Origin: Chelydra serpentina
Taxonomy: Eukaryota; Chordata; Testudines; Chelydridae
Assembly (NCBI GenBank): GCA_037349315.1
Contig: JBAIAC010000010.1
Span: forward strand, 29,056,001 to 29,120,000
Length of the DNA stretch: 64,000 nucleotides
Direction: 5' to 3'
The position numbers were made by a program, and so were the translations under genes. The notes under the pieces are model-generated. The model was given only the letters and a program-made list of their open reading frames with translations, was not told the DNA's origin and did no database searches. This document shows positions 1 through 11,887 of this stretch, piece after piece. Positions within the stretch are counted from its first letter, which is position 1. The number at the start of each line of letters is the position of its first letter.

Positions 1-2990
1 TATAGTTCAGAATTAAATAAATATCTGTGGCTTCTGGAGAAATATGTCTGATGCACCCAGATAGAGAAAAGATTCCACTTGGCTAGGTAACATATGCTAG
101 TGGAATCCTTCCTACTATTAGAAAGGATGTTCTGTGCCGCTTCAATGAACGATTACTCTAAGGGCGATGCTCATTCAGGCTCTGAGATGTAGCATACATG
201 GGTCAGGTTGCCTGATCTTGCCATTCCACTGAGTAAGGAGATTGGGAAGCATAGGAATAATGATCAGTGCCTGAGATGACGACGTGTAGGAGGTTTGGGA
301 ACCAAAACTGTCTTGGCCAGTTGATAGCAATAAGAATAACTCATGCCCTGTACTGCCGAATCTTATGCACAATGTGAGGCCATAGTGGAGGTAAGGCATA
401 GTTCATATGATCTGACCATGGAAGATGTAGAGCATTGTCCTGTGAGCGGCAACCCAGGGTTCTTCTAGAACAGAATATGTTGCATTTCCTATTTATTTGG
501 GAGGCAGAGAGGTACCAGGTGCGGGACCTCCTCAGAGCAAAAATATTGTTTACCACAATGTTGTGAAGCACCCATTCATGGTCGACCACAAAGTGTCAGC
601 CGAGAGTCCATTAGCACATTCTGGTTTCCTCGGAAGAGGATTGAAAACAGGGTAATCTGATTATCAATACACCAGTTCCACAGACTAACCACCTTTTTGT
701 TGATGTAAAAGACAGTTGTGAAGTTGTCTGATATTATGAGGGGATGGTGACCTTGAACAAACGGGGGAAAGGTTTTGCAAGCCCTTCAAACTGCATGTAG
801 CTCATGGACTCTCAAAACATCCAGGGGCCACGCACTGCACTGTTGTTCACGTGAGCTCCCAACAGAAATGTATTGGTAATGATTGTCCTGTCCCGTATGG
901 AGGCAAGGAAGGGAATGCCAACGCACAGCTAGAGGGGATTCTTCCACCATAACAAGGATTACATCACTTTGCTGAGAACAGTCCCTATGGTGCTCACAGA
1001 CTGTTGGTTTGGCAAGTACATAGTTTGAAGCCACGCTTGTAGGCAAAACAAAGGTGGAGTCGAGTAAAAGGTGTCACGTATGTGCATGAGACCATAAGTC
1101 TTAGAAGAGAGAGGTCTTGACAGGTACTCTGTGGCTGGCTATGAATCTGTCATGGAAGTCACGGATTCTGAGATTTTACGAGATCTCCGTGACTTCTTGA
1201 AAATTCCAATAATTCAATCTGGGGCGGCAGGGCTTTGGCTCCGCCTTCAACAAATCCATGATTTATTGTTTATTGCCTGTGTCCTGTCCGTGACTTTTAA
1301 TAAAAATACTCATGACAAAATCGTAGCCTTAGTTATGATCTAGTCTATGATAAAGTTCATAGCTTGAAACAGCTGTGTCCTGCTGTGGGAGACTGTCAGT
1401 AAAATCAACAAATTTCGAACAATTCAGGAAAACATACTTTCCCTGTAGTGCTTGGTAACTGGCTGTCCTGAACCAGAGGCTAGAAGAAAAAAAGACCTTC
1501 CTCCTTCCCAATAAGTTGAGACATTTGCCCCCCTATCAGTCAGGGTAGATCTGGGTTGTTGCCTAGATCGCTCTGGAGTGGCTAAAGAACTAGAAGTATG
1601 GTGAGAGAGGAGGAATTCTGCTTCTTTGACAAGGACATAGTACCGTTTTTCTGCCCTTTTAGGTATGGGGCTGCAGGTAGCTGGGATATTCCAGTCCACC
1701 CTTGCAGGTTTCAGGATGGCTTCATTAACTGGGAGGGCTATTGTACTGGAGCATGTTGAAGAGTTTGGGCTAAGGATCCTGAACCTCCTCAAGAGGAATC
1801 TGCAGCTCCCCTACAATGCTGCAGAGTTCCTGGAATTGATTATAGTAATCAGGGGGAGATGGAAACATCAGAGTCACCACCATGTATGCCACTTAAGATT
1901 TCAAGCTCATCAGACCTGATGGAAACACTGGATCCGGCACATACTCCTCCTCCTCAGTAGGGTTCAGGGGCAGCTCCTGTTGTCCCCTCAAAGGGGAGGG
2001 AAGAGATGACTCCCTACCAGGCCAGACTAACAGGATGGCACTGGTCCAATGGCACCCAGTATGGCCAAAAGGATAGGTCAAATGGGGGTCACGGTGGTCA
2101 ACAGTTCTGAGGTGATGGTAAGGTGAAGTTTGGTCACACGTTGGCCCAGGGTCTTCTGACTGGGAAGGTTTGTCTTGGAGGAGGAGGAAGAGGAGGGCAT
2201 AAAGGTTCATTGGGCAGTTCAGAATCTCCCAATGAAGAAAAAAAAAACCAATTCCAGTTCCAAAGGCAGTGCCCATTGTGCTGCTGGAGGGAAATCATAG
2301 CCCAGAGATGGAATGGGAGACAAACGCCTTCCAAAGGCCAGTTTCTGTGGTGGAGTTGTAATCTCTCTCAAAAGGGAGGGATCCAAAGGAGTGGGAGACT
2401 CCGGGTCTGGGAGAGCGAAGATGTCCTCAGAAGGAGAGTAGGCCTCAGCTCTTCCCAGAGTGAGAGAATTCCTGTCTGTCTGAACCACTGGAGCCACAGT
2501 AAAGACAGTCTGTGCCACACCATTGCAGATGGTACCGTGGGTGACCAATGCTCTCAGCGATCTATCTTTGTCAGTGCTGGAGGATCCTGGGTTTGTGCTT
2601 GGGAGGTACCGGAGACACCAGTACCACCAGATCATAATCCACTGCCAGTGAAGCCCTAGACTTGTGAGCTTTCTTATCAAGCCTCTGAGACTTAGTACAT
2701 TCTAACTTCTCTTGGGCTGAGCAAATACTCAATTTAGGCAAGATTGGATCCGACTTCTTCTAAGTGGATTTCAAGAAAGACTTAGCCTCAGGTTTATGAG
2801 AATGCTCCCTGCTCTCCCAACAAGACCTTACCAAATGCTCTGTGGGAGCACACTTCTTCACTCCTGATTTGGCACACTCCTTGCTTAGCTTGGCTGATGC
2901 ATAGGGAAGTGGGGTCGGGGATTCCCTAGCTGTGGTCATATTGGGCCTCATGGCCTTTTCCATCAGGTGGCAAAGTTTCCACCCTTACCG
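1..2990 (-). mobile_element. DIRS-like (tyrosine-recombinase) retrotransposon relic A
   Basis: Minus-strand reading frames line up in the order expected for a DIRS-type element. A Ser/Pro-rich gag-like stretch lies at about 2963-1900. An RNase H-like segment lies at about 1046-660, with peptides such as VLRVHELHAV and ISDNFTTVFYINKK. A segment leading into the recombinase region, with RKDSTSICYLAKW, reaches the left edge. Stops and frameshifts break all of them, and most of the reverse transcriptase seems deleted. A different repeat interrupts it at 1131-1333. The element runs off the window, so its terminal repeat is not visible. Assignment rests on remembered family peptides; a gypsy-type origin is less likely. 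Confidence 0.5.
1131..1333. repeat. Interspersed repeat with internal sense/antisense GTCACGGA motifs
   Basis: This segment interrupts the DIRS-like relic and carries short motifs in both orientations (GTCACGGATTC and CCGTGACTTC). The same motifs recur at 19458-19550, which marks it as a dispersed family. The right end reads as a reversed copy of a CTAAGGCTACGATTTTGTCA terminus. No coding capacity. I could not define target-site duplications, so the ends are approximate. Confidence 0.45.
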
Positions 2991-3914
2991 GGAACAAATG
3001 GCAGATACTACACCTTGCTGCAACGTGGGTTTCCCCAAGGTGTACAAGGAGCATTAGTGGTCGTCACTGACGGAGAAGGATAGCGGGCAGGAAGCACAAG
3101 TTTGGAAGCCCGGAGTCCTGGGCATAGCCTAGTATCCAACCTGGACCATGCAGCACTTAGAAGGAACTGGAGAGGCAGTCAGTCTACCCTGCCCTTTGTC
3201 TCTTCAGACAGAGGCAACAGGTGAGCCGGATGCACATGCGGACCAACAGACACTGCTTTCAAAATTCTCTGGCTCCAGACCCATCTGTACCCACAGTGGA
3301 ATACACATACATACCAGCACTCAAAGAACAACTGAAGTATTTCTTCCATTATGGCAAGGTCCAAAACTAGTACTATTGGTGGAAAACCACAAGATCTTTA
3401 AAATTCTCAACACAGAGCTCACCTCAGACACAAACAACTTAAGCTACTGCACAGATTTAGCAATTCACAGCTTGGCCTGAAGTCTGGTTGGATGGAGCAG
3501 GAACAATAACACTTCTAGTCTGGCCCCTATTCCTTCCTTCAACACTCAAACCTGGTTATATTGAGGGCTCCCAATCTTACTGTCAGGTGGCTTAGGAATG
3601 TGCATATTTTAAAACACACACACACACACACACACACTTCAATGCATCACCAGATCACCTTCCAAAAATGCCAGAAATTACAACAGCTCTTGGTTTACTT
3701 AGTTCCAAACAAATAATAAATTAATCAAGCAGGAGTTCAAATCATGGACATTTGCCTTCCAGTAATAAAAATTATGAACCGTTGTTCGCCTAACAGTCTT
3801 GATTTCAACTCAAGTCAATACAGACCCTTGGCAGGCTGAGATTATAACACTGAATTATTTGATCCATTTAAGTTTTCCTCGGTGAGGAATTTTGAAAAAC
3901 ATTATGAATTCATT
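2991..3914. other. Intronic stretch with a (CA)n microsatellite
   Basis: Sequence following the DIRS-like relic; its first few hundred bases may be more of the gag leader, but I see no clear peptide. A (CA)n run of about 12 units lies at 3613-3637. Nothing else recognised, and no utrophin exon was found here. Confidence 0.4.
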
Positions 3915-4045
3915 TACTTAATTTCAGATTGTAATCTCTTTCCGGAAGGGACTGTATTTGTTCTGTGTTTGTACAGCACCTAGCACAATGTGTTTCTGGT
4001 CCATGATTGGGGTGCTTAGGCACTATGGCAATACAAATAATAAAC
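3915..4045 (+). repeat. L2/MIR-like LINE 3' tail
   Basis: Contains the typical run of an ancient LINE tail: AGATTGTAATCTCTTTCCGG, then TGTTTGTACAGCACCTAGCA, then a CTTAGGCACTATGG segment ending in an AATA-rich tail. A second diverged copy is at 6786-6870. Family naming is from general resemblance to L2/MIR 3' ends and could be another CORE-type tail. Confidence 0.45.
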
Positions 4046-4297
4046 AAGTGGTTTTATTCATCAATATTCAACTCTGAAGCAACAACAATAAAACTGTAAC
4101 CTGTCTTTTTCCCCAATTAAGTGCTCCAATGTTGCCAATAATACAAAAGCAGTCCTAAATACAAGGATGCAAAACCTTCTATTATAATATCCACTTCATC
4201 CAAGTTAATACAATTATTTTTTTTTTTACTGCAAACAGGATTAAACTCCATCAAAATTAGACATGACTGTAAAATATGTTTTCTGCTCATCACTCAC

Positions 4298-4382
4298 CAG
4301 AAGGCTTTGCCTGTGTCACAAGATGGAGCTGCTGAACATACGTCTCGAGTTCTCTCACTCTGTCAGGTACCTCTTTGAACAA
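4298..4382 (-). CDS. UTRN: Utrophin exon (dystrophin exon 48 position, shortened)
   Basis: Last exon visible in transcript order, 85 bp, starting phase 0 and ending phase 1. Acceptor CTGTAG with a long upstream T tract, and a strong donor CTG|GTGAGT. It reads LFKEVPDRVRELETYV at its start, matching the end of repeat 18 in human utrophin (CREVPTTLKECIQ, from memory). Dystrophin exon 48 is 186 bp and continues into repeat 19; here the exon stops after 28 codons, so repeat 19 is absent, as in mammalian utrophin. The next downstream exon lies beyond the left edge. Confidence 0.88.
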
Positions 4383-5590
4383 CTACAGCACAGCATGGAA
4401 GGGCAAAAAAAAAAAAGAAACACTGATTAACATAACTAAAATTTTGATCACAAAATCTACAAATACTAACGCTATGTTTATAATGACAATTTCTTTAGAC
4501 AGCAAACAAAGCGCCATAGAAACCTATCATTTAATAACCATGAGCAATGTCACCCTGTGCTCAGATAGCATTTTTATATCTATCTATACATAGTGTAGTG
4601 TTTTATATACATGTGTGTGTGCGCATGCGTGTGTCCGAGTTAAGTTTGAGTCAAACAGAACAGAATTTAGAGACAGGTCACAGAATCTTTTCCATTCTTT
4701 TCTGCCCAAGTACCCAAGCTGTGACTCATTCCCTGCTAGTTGAGATATTAGCAGAGGAAAACAAGATGTACCATAATATGAGGTGAGGTTTTTAAAAAAA
4801 AATGTATAAAAATTATCCACCCACTACTAGAGCCAACCCAATTTACTTACACTATTATTTTGAGGAAAGGGAAGGAAAAGGAAGAGGGTTACTTGGCTTG
4901 AGGAGGCGGCAAGAGAGATACAGGCATCTTTTTTTTTCTCCCCACAGCTACCAAATCCCTCTTCCCGCTGGTAAATATTCAGATTCCTGACCCACACTCA
5001 AACTGTCCAATCAATCTTCACACACAACCTCAATCACACTACTCCAGTCTCTGGTATTCTCCTATCTTAATTAGGTCATCAAGCCAAAGAGGTCACATTT
5101 CATTAGAATTTCTAATTCATACAATCTAAAAGGAAAGAGAATCCAGGTAAGACATGACCCACCACACTTCCCCATGTAACTCGATTTTGTTTTTATTTAA
5201 TATTTGCTATGATAATTGCAAACATTCAATTTCTTATTAAAAATATATTTTGAAATGTCAATTTCTAATTGATACTTTACAACTTTAAAAAAAACAAAAA
5301 CAAAAAAAACAGTCTCAATCTAGCTCTTTGAAGGAAAACCAGTTCAGCCAGAAAGATCCAAACCAAAGGAGAATTCATACTGATTGAACCGTTTTTAAAC
5401 AAGTTTAGCACTTGGACATGGAACAGTACTTAAGCTCTACACTATGGAGTCTAGCCTTCCCTCGACGTGCATGTACAGCTTTCGAAAGCATTAGTGGGAG
5501 TCACACATGTTTGGAAAGGAGAACAGACCTCTATCTAATAAACTACTAGACATGCCGACTGCACATAATCAATATGGAGAAAACACGCAC
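4383..5590. other. Intron between exon 47- and 48-equivalents
   Basis: A 1.2-kb intron. It holds the poly-pyrimidine tract of the next acceptor near 4400, a TATA/TGTG-rich low-complexity run near 4570-4630 and an A-rich run near 5285-5312. No mobile element recognised. Confidence 0.6.
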
Positions 5591-5740
5591 CTTGTTCCAC
5601 TTCACATTGATACTCCTTAAGGTGTCAGAAATTCTCTCTTTTTCCTGAAAACCAACGCTTTTATCGGAAAGTATCTCGGGTTCAGTTCTGTTCAACCATT
5701 TCAGTTTTTCTCCTTGTACTTCTATTTCCTCAGTTAAGTC
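5591..5740 (-). CDS. UTRN: Utrophin exon (dystrophin exon 47-equivalent)
   Basis: 150 bp, phase 0 at both ends, identical in length to dystrophin exon 47. Acceptor CTGTAG|GAC, donor AAG|GTGCGT. The peptide begins [20 protein letters not shown], matching human [20 protein letters not shown]. That start fixes where the upstream exon must end, which bears on the unusual donor at 8033. It encodes the central part of spectrin repeat 18, with the conserved LKWLNRTE core. Confidence 0.95.
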
Positions 5741-5902
5741 CTACAGGGGTTAAGAGAGAGCTTTAGTCTGAAGATGACTGCGTGCGAGTGCACACTCACA
5801 CTCTAATAAATGTTTTAGTTAACTAAAGAATTTGACATTTAGAAAGTTCATTAGGAAAAAACTAACCAAATCAAACAGCATATAAACTAGAGCTCTAATA
5901 AC

Positions 5903-5984
5903 TAAAGCCCTGCGTGGATACAAAATTCGTATTGGCATCCAATCTACAATCCGCTAACATGGTCTGCAGATTTGCAGGGCTCTA
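5903..5984. mobile_element. Short hAT-type MITE, 82 bp
   Basis: Terminal inverted repeats TAAAGCCCTGC and GCAGGGCTCTA, flanked on both sides by the perfect 8-bp duplication CTAATAAC (5895-5902 and 5985-5992). The 8-bp duplication points to a hAT transposase acting in trans. No coding sequence. Confidence 0.75.
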
Positions 5985-8032
5985 CTAATAACATCCCAAA
6001 CAACAGAAAACAGAGTATTTAAAAACTTTACTTGACTATCAGAGTTTATTTTCTTCCTGCATGAAACACAAAAATCTGAGGAACTGAAACTAAAAGAGAA
6101 TAGCGAATGGATCTGCTTTTATACATTACTCATGAAAGCTATTCAACTGCTATATGCATACTTTGGTTTGGTTACCTTTTGGTGTAGCCAATATAGTCAA
6201 ATGATAAAAGCACTGATTACCTGTGTCTCCACCTCAGTTAAAACTACAGTCTGTACCAGTTTTCAAGTCTTTAAAAACTAAGGCCCCAATCATGCAACAA
6301 GCTCCACACAGGCAGACTCTTGAGGCTCGTGCAAAGAGTGAGTGCACAGCAAGCTGGGATGTAAATTTAACTAACTGAAAAGTTTTCTAGTGCACGATAG
6401 CAGGGTCCGCTCAACTACTCAATATGCAGCAAGTTAGTGAGCTGCAGATTTACTCCCCAGTTTGCCACAAACTAAGTCAGTGTCTAGAAAAGCACACATG
6501 CAGTGTGTTACACTATCAAGGCCCAAGGTTGCTCTGAGTTTTTTAGGAGCCTTTTTTGGGGAGGGGAGGCGGGGAAGAGGGAGAGGATAGAGGTTAAGAG
6601 AAAATTTTAAAGTTACCCTTTAAAAAACCTCATCATCTTATTTTGATCCCTGAATCTTCCCCTCTTATTCACTGTTGCCTCTGTTAATGTTACATTGCAT
6701 GGCAGATCCAGCAAAAAGTTTCTCCTGTGTGTAGTCCCCAACTGACTTCAATGGGATTATACATGAGAAAAACTGTCTGTGTTCAGGGCCTTAATCTGTA
6801 AGCACTGCACAACAGGGACCAGGTCTTCTATTTGTCTGTAAAGCACCTAGCACAACTAAATAAATTACATTGTTAACAACAAGGCAACATGTATGCACCC
6901 ATTTATCCATCCAGATTTTTATATATCGATGCCCATCATCAGAATATCTGAGTGCCTATAATAATTAGTAATACTTTCCTAGCAAGGTTCTCACCCAACA
7001 AGCATGGGCAGGGAGAATATAATGATCAGGAAATAAGATTAGCTGGCAGGGAGAATAATAATAATCAGGAAATAAGATTAGCTTTGATAACTGCTGGTCG
7101 GGCACTATACAATAAACTGCACTTGAATGAACAATTGATATAATTGTAACCAATTTACCTCATTTAAACAGATTTGGAGGAAGTTTGATTTTTGTATTCT
7201 ATTTGGGGCTATTAGTTGAAATTTCAGCTAAGCAGCATTGCCAGACAGACTGATCTGTTTCATTCTATTCAGGTCCTGACAGCATTCTCTCATTATCATG
7301 CTCACAGATACAACAGTAAAACGTTATTGATGTTCAACACTGATAAAATTTAAAAGACAACCAAATGTATTCCATGCTGACTAAAAGGACAATTAAAGAA
7401 ATATTCAGCTTTCAAGTAACAGGACACAGGTGTCATTGTTTACATGTATTTTAGTTGGCTATTTACTTGCTTATTTTCCTTAGAGTGCAATAAAACATTG
7501 ACACACATTGGATAACTTTATAGTAAATCAAATGCATTGTAATATTAATTATAAACTTCCTACATTTCAGTCTCAAAAATGTTAATACATCTCACTTTGA
7601 TAAGTAAAAACACACTTCAAACATATTATAATTACATGCCCCTGTTATAATTTTTGATGGTATTCAGTCTGTTTAGTCGCATGAAGATATATGATGTTCT
7701 GAAACTGCACTTACTACATTTCATGTGCCACAAACTCTTTTTCTGAAGCGCCAGCTGTTTTTGAACTGAGAATATAACAAAAACACTCTAAGGTTCCACA
7801 GCATAAGTGTGTGCTGACTTACTGCATCCAATGGCATCTTCTCCTACTTCGTACACAACTCAACTGGCCCTCAGTAAAAGCTGTCCCTTATTTTGGTAAT
7901 TAATCCGATGTCCCTTTATGCAATATTATTTTTCTTGTGCCTCTCATTTTGGATATTTGTCCCACATTTGGACCTTGGCAGAGTCAGAATTAATGAAACA
8001 CACACACACACACACACTTTAATCCATCTTGC
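5985..8032. other. Intron between exon 46- and 47-equivalents
   Basis: Mostly unique AT-rich intron sequence. It holds a diverged L2/MIR-like tail at about 6786-6870 (CTGTAAAGCACCTAGCACAA), a short local duplication near 7020-7082 (AGGAAATAAGATTAGCT twice) and, at 7998-8017, a run of ten AC units next to the exon border. Confidence 0.55.
7998..8017. repeat. (AC)10 microsatellite at an exon border
   Basis: Ten AC units on the plus strand, read as (GT)n in the utrophin transcript. It begins directly after the codon AAA and 15 nt downstream of a GC dinucleotide that fits a GC-type splice donor. It could itself serve as a GT donor for the adjacent exon. Confidence 0.9.
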
Positions 8033-8168
8033 CTTTAATTCTCGCAGGTTTTCTTCATGGTCGAATGTAGGTCTCATTTCCAGGGAATTTTCTACATTTT
8101 CCAACCAGCAACAAAACTCATCCAGCTTCTTCCTGTAGTCCATTAGCTGCTGATTCTCTCCTTTCAAT
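8033..8168 (-). CDS. UTRN: Utrophin exon (dystrophin exon 46-equivalent), GC donor
   Basis: 136 bp, entered in phase 2 and leaving in phase 0. Acceptor TTTTAG|ATT. The peptide LKGENQQLMDYRKKLDEF matches human utrophin LKGESKQVMKYRHQLDEI. Residue-by-residue alignment places the end at NLREL-K, equal to human NLQEL-R, followed by DLTEE in the next exon. At that point the transcript reads AAG|GCAAGA, a good GC donor rather than GT. Use of the microsatellite GT at 8017 instead would extend the exon to 8018 (151 bp), still in frame, adding ARWIK. Encodes the start of repeat 18. Confidence 0.85.
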
Positions 8169-9513
8169 CTAAAAAACACAAATCCCACAGCAAATAACAG
8201 ACCAAAATGAATCAAATCACTGTACATGGTCAAATGGAGACAACTTGATTAAAAGTGGAAGAAAATACATGTTTATTGAGAAAGACGCTTGTAGCAAACC
8301 TAATGTTTGCAAAATTTCACGTTCAAATACTAAAGCCTTTTGAGGTGTGAGACATACTGCCATAGCAGCGAATACTATGGACCATTCCCACACTACCTCC
8401 AATGTGACATGCAGCTCTGTTTTACACTAATGAGCGTTACCAAAAGAGTTGGTTTTGCTGATGAAAGGATTCTTTCCCCAACCATAAAAAAGCAAATCAC
8501 ATTCAAACAACTATGGGTTAAGCTTTACTTTAAAAATCTCCAAATAGGTTTTTCCAAAAATCTGTATAAAATATTACATTAAAAAGTGCACATGAACCAA
8601 GACATCACAAAGCCAGGTTTCAGCAATTACTAGGGCCTAACTGCTATAAGCCACTAAAAGACCATGGTCTGTGAAAATATTCAGGAGAACCTCTAAACAT
8701 GCAAACATTGGGAAAGGACATTTTCTTGTAGCACATGAAAACTTACTCAGGTTTTGCCTAATAAAATAATCAAGAAGATTTTATTTATTTTCTATATGCA
8801 GCAGAGAAGACTGGAAATTAGATTTGTTTCTGAAAACTCAAAAATAATATTAATTATGGGAATTTAGCTTTGCAATTTCCATTAAACTTAATGACACACA
8901 GGGATTTCATATCCCACAGATATACTGAAAATGTGCACTTTTAGCTCAGACTGCTCTTGAACTTTGATCTTTTACACAACATTTATAGTAGTACTTCAAA
9001 ATGGATTTTGATCTTATTTATAAACTGTGCATTCAGAAAAATAAATGAGTGTGTATGAGGCTTTCAACTCTTACAAAAAAAATCTTCTCTGTGTCCTCTA
9101 TTACTTTTTTTTTTTTTTTTATTTCAGACAATATGTTCAGGTTATTGCAAATGAAAGATCAGCAGAAATGTACTTACAGCTAATTCCTCTGGGTGAGGTT
9201 GAAGTGAATGTAGCAGTGGTCCCTCCAAATAATCTGATTTTGCAGTGAAGCCATTTTAAATAGAGAAAACTGTAGGGAGGGGGAAGAGGTGGTCTTGTGT
9301 TTGTTCGTGTTAATAGCAATCTGAGTAGTCAATTGCTGATGCTTTTATGAGAAAGTGGTTCTATGAGGCAGTTTGAAAATGGGATCTAAATGTCAGGAAA
9401 ATTCAGACTAATAATAGTGTGCAATAGAATCCTATACCTCCTCTGGAGTCTTCTAAATGAGATTCTCCCCATCATATCTGCTCAGACACCCAAATTTCTG
9501 ATTAACTTATTAC
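8169..9513. other. Intron between exon 45- and 46-equivalents
   Basis: AT-rich intron sequence of about 1.35 kb with a T run near 9103-9121. No mobile element or conserved coding signal recognised. Confidence 0.6.
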
Positions 9514-9689
9514 CTCTGTTGTCTATCCACGATCTCAGCAGTAATTGCTTTCCAGCGTTTATTTAACCCCGCCAGTTTTTCCTGCAGGAAGCTCCCATCT
9601 GTAGTGGAGAGTTTCTGTATGATTCCTTCCCCAGTTCTGTTCAGTGTTGAAAAGCTGGTCTGATGACTGCTGACTCCTTCTTCAAGTTC
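9514..9689 (-). CDS. UTRN: Utrophin exon (dystrophin exon 45-equivalent)
   Basis: 176 bp, the same as dystrophin exon 45, starting phase 0 and ending phase 2. Acceptor TGACAG|GAA, donor GAG|GTAATA. It reads [20 protein letters not shown], matching human [20 protein letters not shown], then [12 protein letters not shown], the typical last helix of a spectrin repeat with its conserved Trp. It completes repeat 17. Confidence 0.95.
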
Positions 9690-11087
9690 CTGTCACAAGT
9701 ATGAAAACCATGCAGAATTTTATTACTGACCTAAACTGACTTTGATTTATGGCTTGTAACATTAAGAATACATTCTGGCTGCATATTATTTTACGAAAAA
9801 GCATTTTAAACTACTTTACATCAACAACGTGCAGCTTTAAATGAATGATTAAATGCTTGTTATTAAGTCTATGCCAACTTACTAATAAATATCATTTTTA
9901 AAAGACTCATGCACAATAGGCTATTGAACAGAACTGAATATAAAGGAACCGACTTTTAAATGGTTAGTATTAGCATCTACATTCATGCCTGATGTTTTTA
10001 AGTGCTACATTTTTCTTTTCTTTTTTTAACATTGCCCACAGATTATGTGACTTTTCACCAGTTCTTCTCCGAACTTGTGTGCACAGTGTACTTGTAACCT
10101 TACAAGTACTTTAGCTAGGATAATTTTGGCAATGTTGCCATGATCTGCAGATATCACAAAAAAATCCAGGCAACTGAGGGAAGTCAGAAAAAGTCAGGTT
10201 CAAACCTTAACATATCCCTATCAGCTAGAAAAAGCTTACATTATTAGTACAGATCTCTCTACGACTAGAACAGAACTGACGATGATTCGAGGAAGAGAAA
10301 GGAAATGCCCTAGAAGAAAACTCCCAACAGCACTAAGAACAAGAATAAAATACAAGCAATACTCAGTGGATCATAAATTTCTCCTGTAAAACACAATTAT
10401 TTAACATTTGGATTTCTAAAATATAGATACCTGCACATTGCTAAGGGCATTTTTTTTTGTTTTGGGTTTATTTTAAAGCCTCTTGCTTTTACAAAATAAA
10501 ATTAAAATTTTAGCTAAACAGAAAAATTGTTTCCCCTTTATGGTGATACATGAGAAGAATCAGGAAAACAAAATTTGAAAAGGCAAAACTAAAGCAAATA
10601 AAATTACATTTTTCTTTTTTTCTGGAGTCTTTACACAAGACAGTTTTATAAAAACAAAACAGTTGTGCTTGCTTTCTACTCAAAACAGAAAACTAAACCC
10701 TGCAATGGCCAATTATAGATATACTAATTATTGTTAAAGGTATACCCAATTAAGGAGTACAGTACACATTAATTCTAATATATTTTAAAATGTACTCAAC
10801 TGAACCTTCATAGAGAAAAAAAAATCAATAAGAAGACAGAAAATAGGGCTTATGTCCCTAACTCCCGATTAAATCTTTTACATTTATAATCTAAGTTAAA
10901 AAAAATCAACTGAAATTACAACCAGAAAAGCAATTTCAAGTTACACAGACCTATTTTCCTGCAAAACTTTAGAGGACCACCACAATTTCAAGTATATATT
11001 TTTATTTATGGGCAGATTTGAATTTTCAGCTCAAATCCATGCTAAACTTTTGTCAGCTTTCCTGTCCTCTGACTGAACGCCATGTAC
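9690..11087. other. Intron between exon 44- and 45-equivalents
   Basis: About 1.4 kb of AT-rich intron with several short T and A runs. Nothing recognised. Confidence 0.6.
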
Positions 11088-11238
11088 CTGCTGATGCATC
11101 CCGGCTGTCTCCAAATCCAGGCTACCATCTGGAGCGTAGGCATCAGCCAGTAACCCTTCAGCTTCTGTTATCCACTGCGTGAGGTCATTGAGATCGCAAT
11201 GAAACTGCCTCCAGTCTTCAACTGCTCTGTCAAAACAA
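11088..11238 (-). CDS. UTRN: Utrophin exon (dystrophin exon 44-equivalent)
   Basis: 151 bp, entered in phase 2 and leaving in phase 0; dystrophin exon 44 is 148 bp. Acceptor CCACAG|TTG, donor CAG|GTACAT. The peptide [20 protein letters not shown] is almost identical to human utrophin and differs clearly from dystrophin (WRRFHYDIKIFNQWLTEAE); this is the strongest single proof that the gene is UTRN and not DMD. The codon split over the upstream junction gives Cys-Cys where human has Gly-Cys. Confidence 0.97.
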
Positions 11239-11887
11239 CTGTGGGGGAACAAGAAGGGGTTTCAAAATTACCTAGACTGTTTCAGGGAAAAGACATGGGC
11301 TGAACTATTTATATTTAATATTAAAAGTAGTTAATTTATAACAACTTGTCCTGCAAAACAGAAAGGCCTAATATATTACAGTTAAGTAAGTCTTGTACAC
11401 TGAACAGCTCCTGTCATTGCACTGACTGCGAAAGCCAACCACGCAAACCATCACTGCCATCAGGGCTGAGGAATATTTGGTTTCCATTACTGGGGAAATA
11501 AAGATTAATTAGCTGCAGAAAAAATGGTCTGCAGAACAATTTTTTAAAATAGTTCATACATCAGCGGGCATGAAAAATTAAATATGATTAATTGCTCAGC
11601 TTAGGTTTTTTGCTCACAAAACCATGATTTCCTGCTGACAGAAGCCTTAAAGAGTGAAGATGATCTTCATCACACTGCACTGATTGTGAGCTTTACCACT
11701 CCAGTTCAACTGGATCAGAAATAGGCCTGCATGCAGTAAGTCCCACAGAATTTATTACACAGTAAGTTTCAATATATTTTACTTTTGCAGCATCATTAGT
11801 GTTAAGTTTAACTTAAAAGGCAAACGTTTTCTTTGGCATGCAAAAGTTCAACCTAGTATAAAAGACATGTTTTCATACTAGCTAAAT

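Noticed and set aside
2123..2659. A 178-codon plus-strand open frame
   Set aside because: It is the reverse shadow of the gag-like minus frame of the DIRS relic.
1..4297. Further utrophin exons left of 4298
   Set aside because: I looked for the hinge 3 and repeat 20 start and saw none; this part is mostly DIRS-like sequence.
8018..8032. Five extra codons ARWIK as certain coding sequence
   Set aside because: They are open and in frame but absent from human utrophin, and a good GC donor precedes them; kept only as an alternative.
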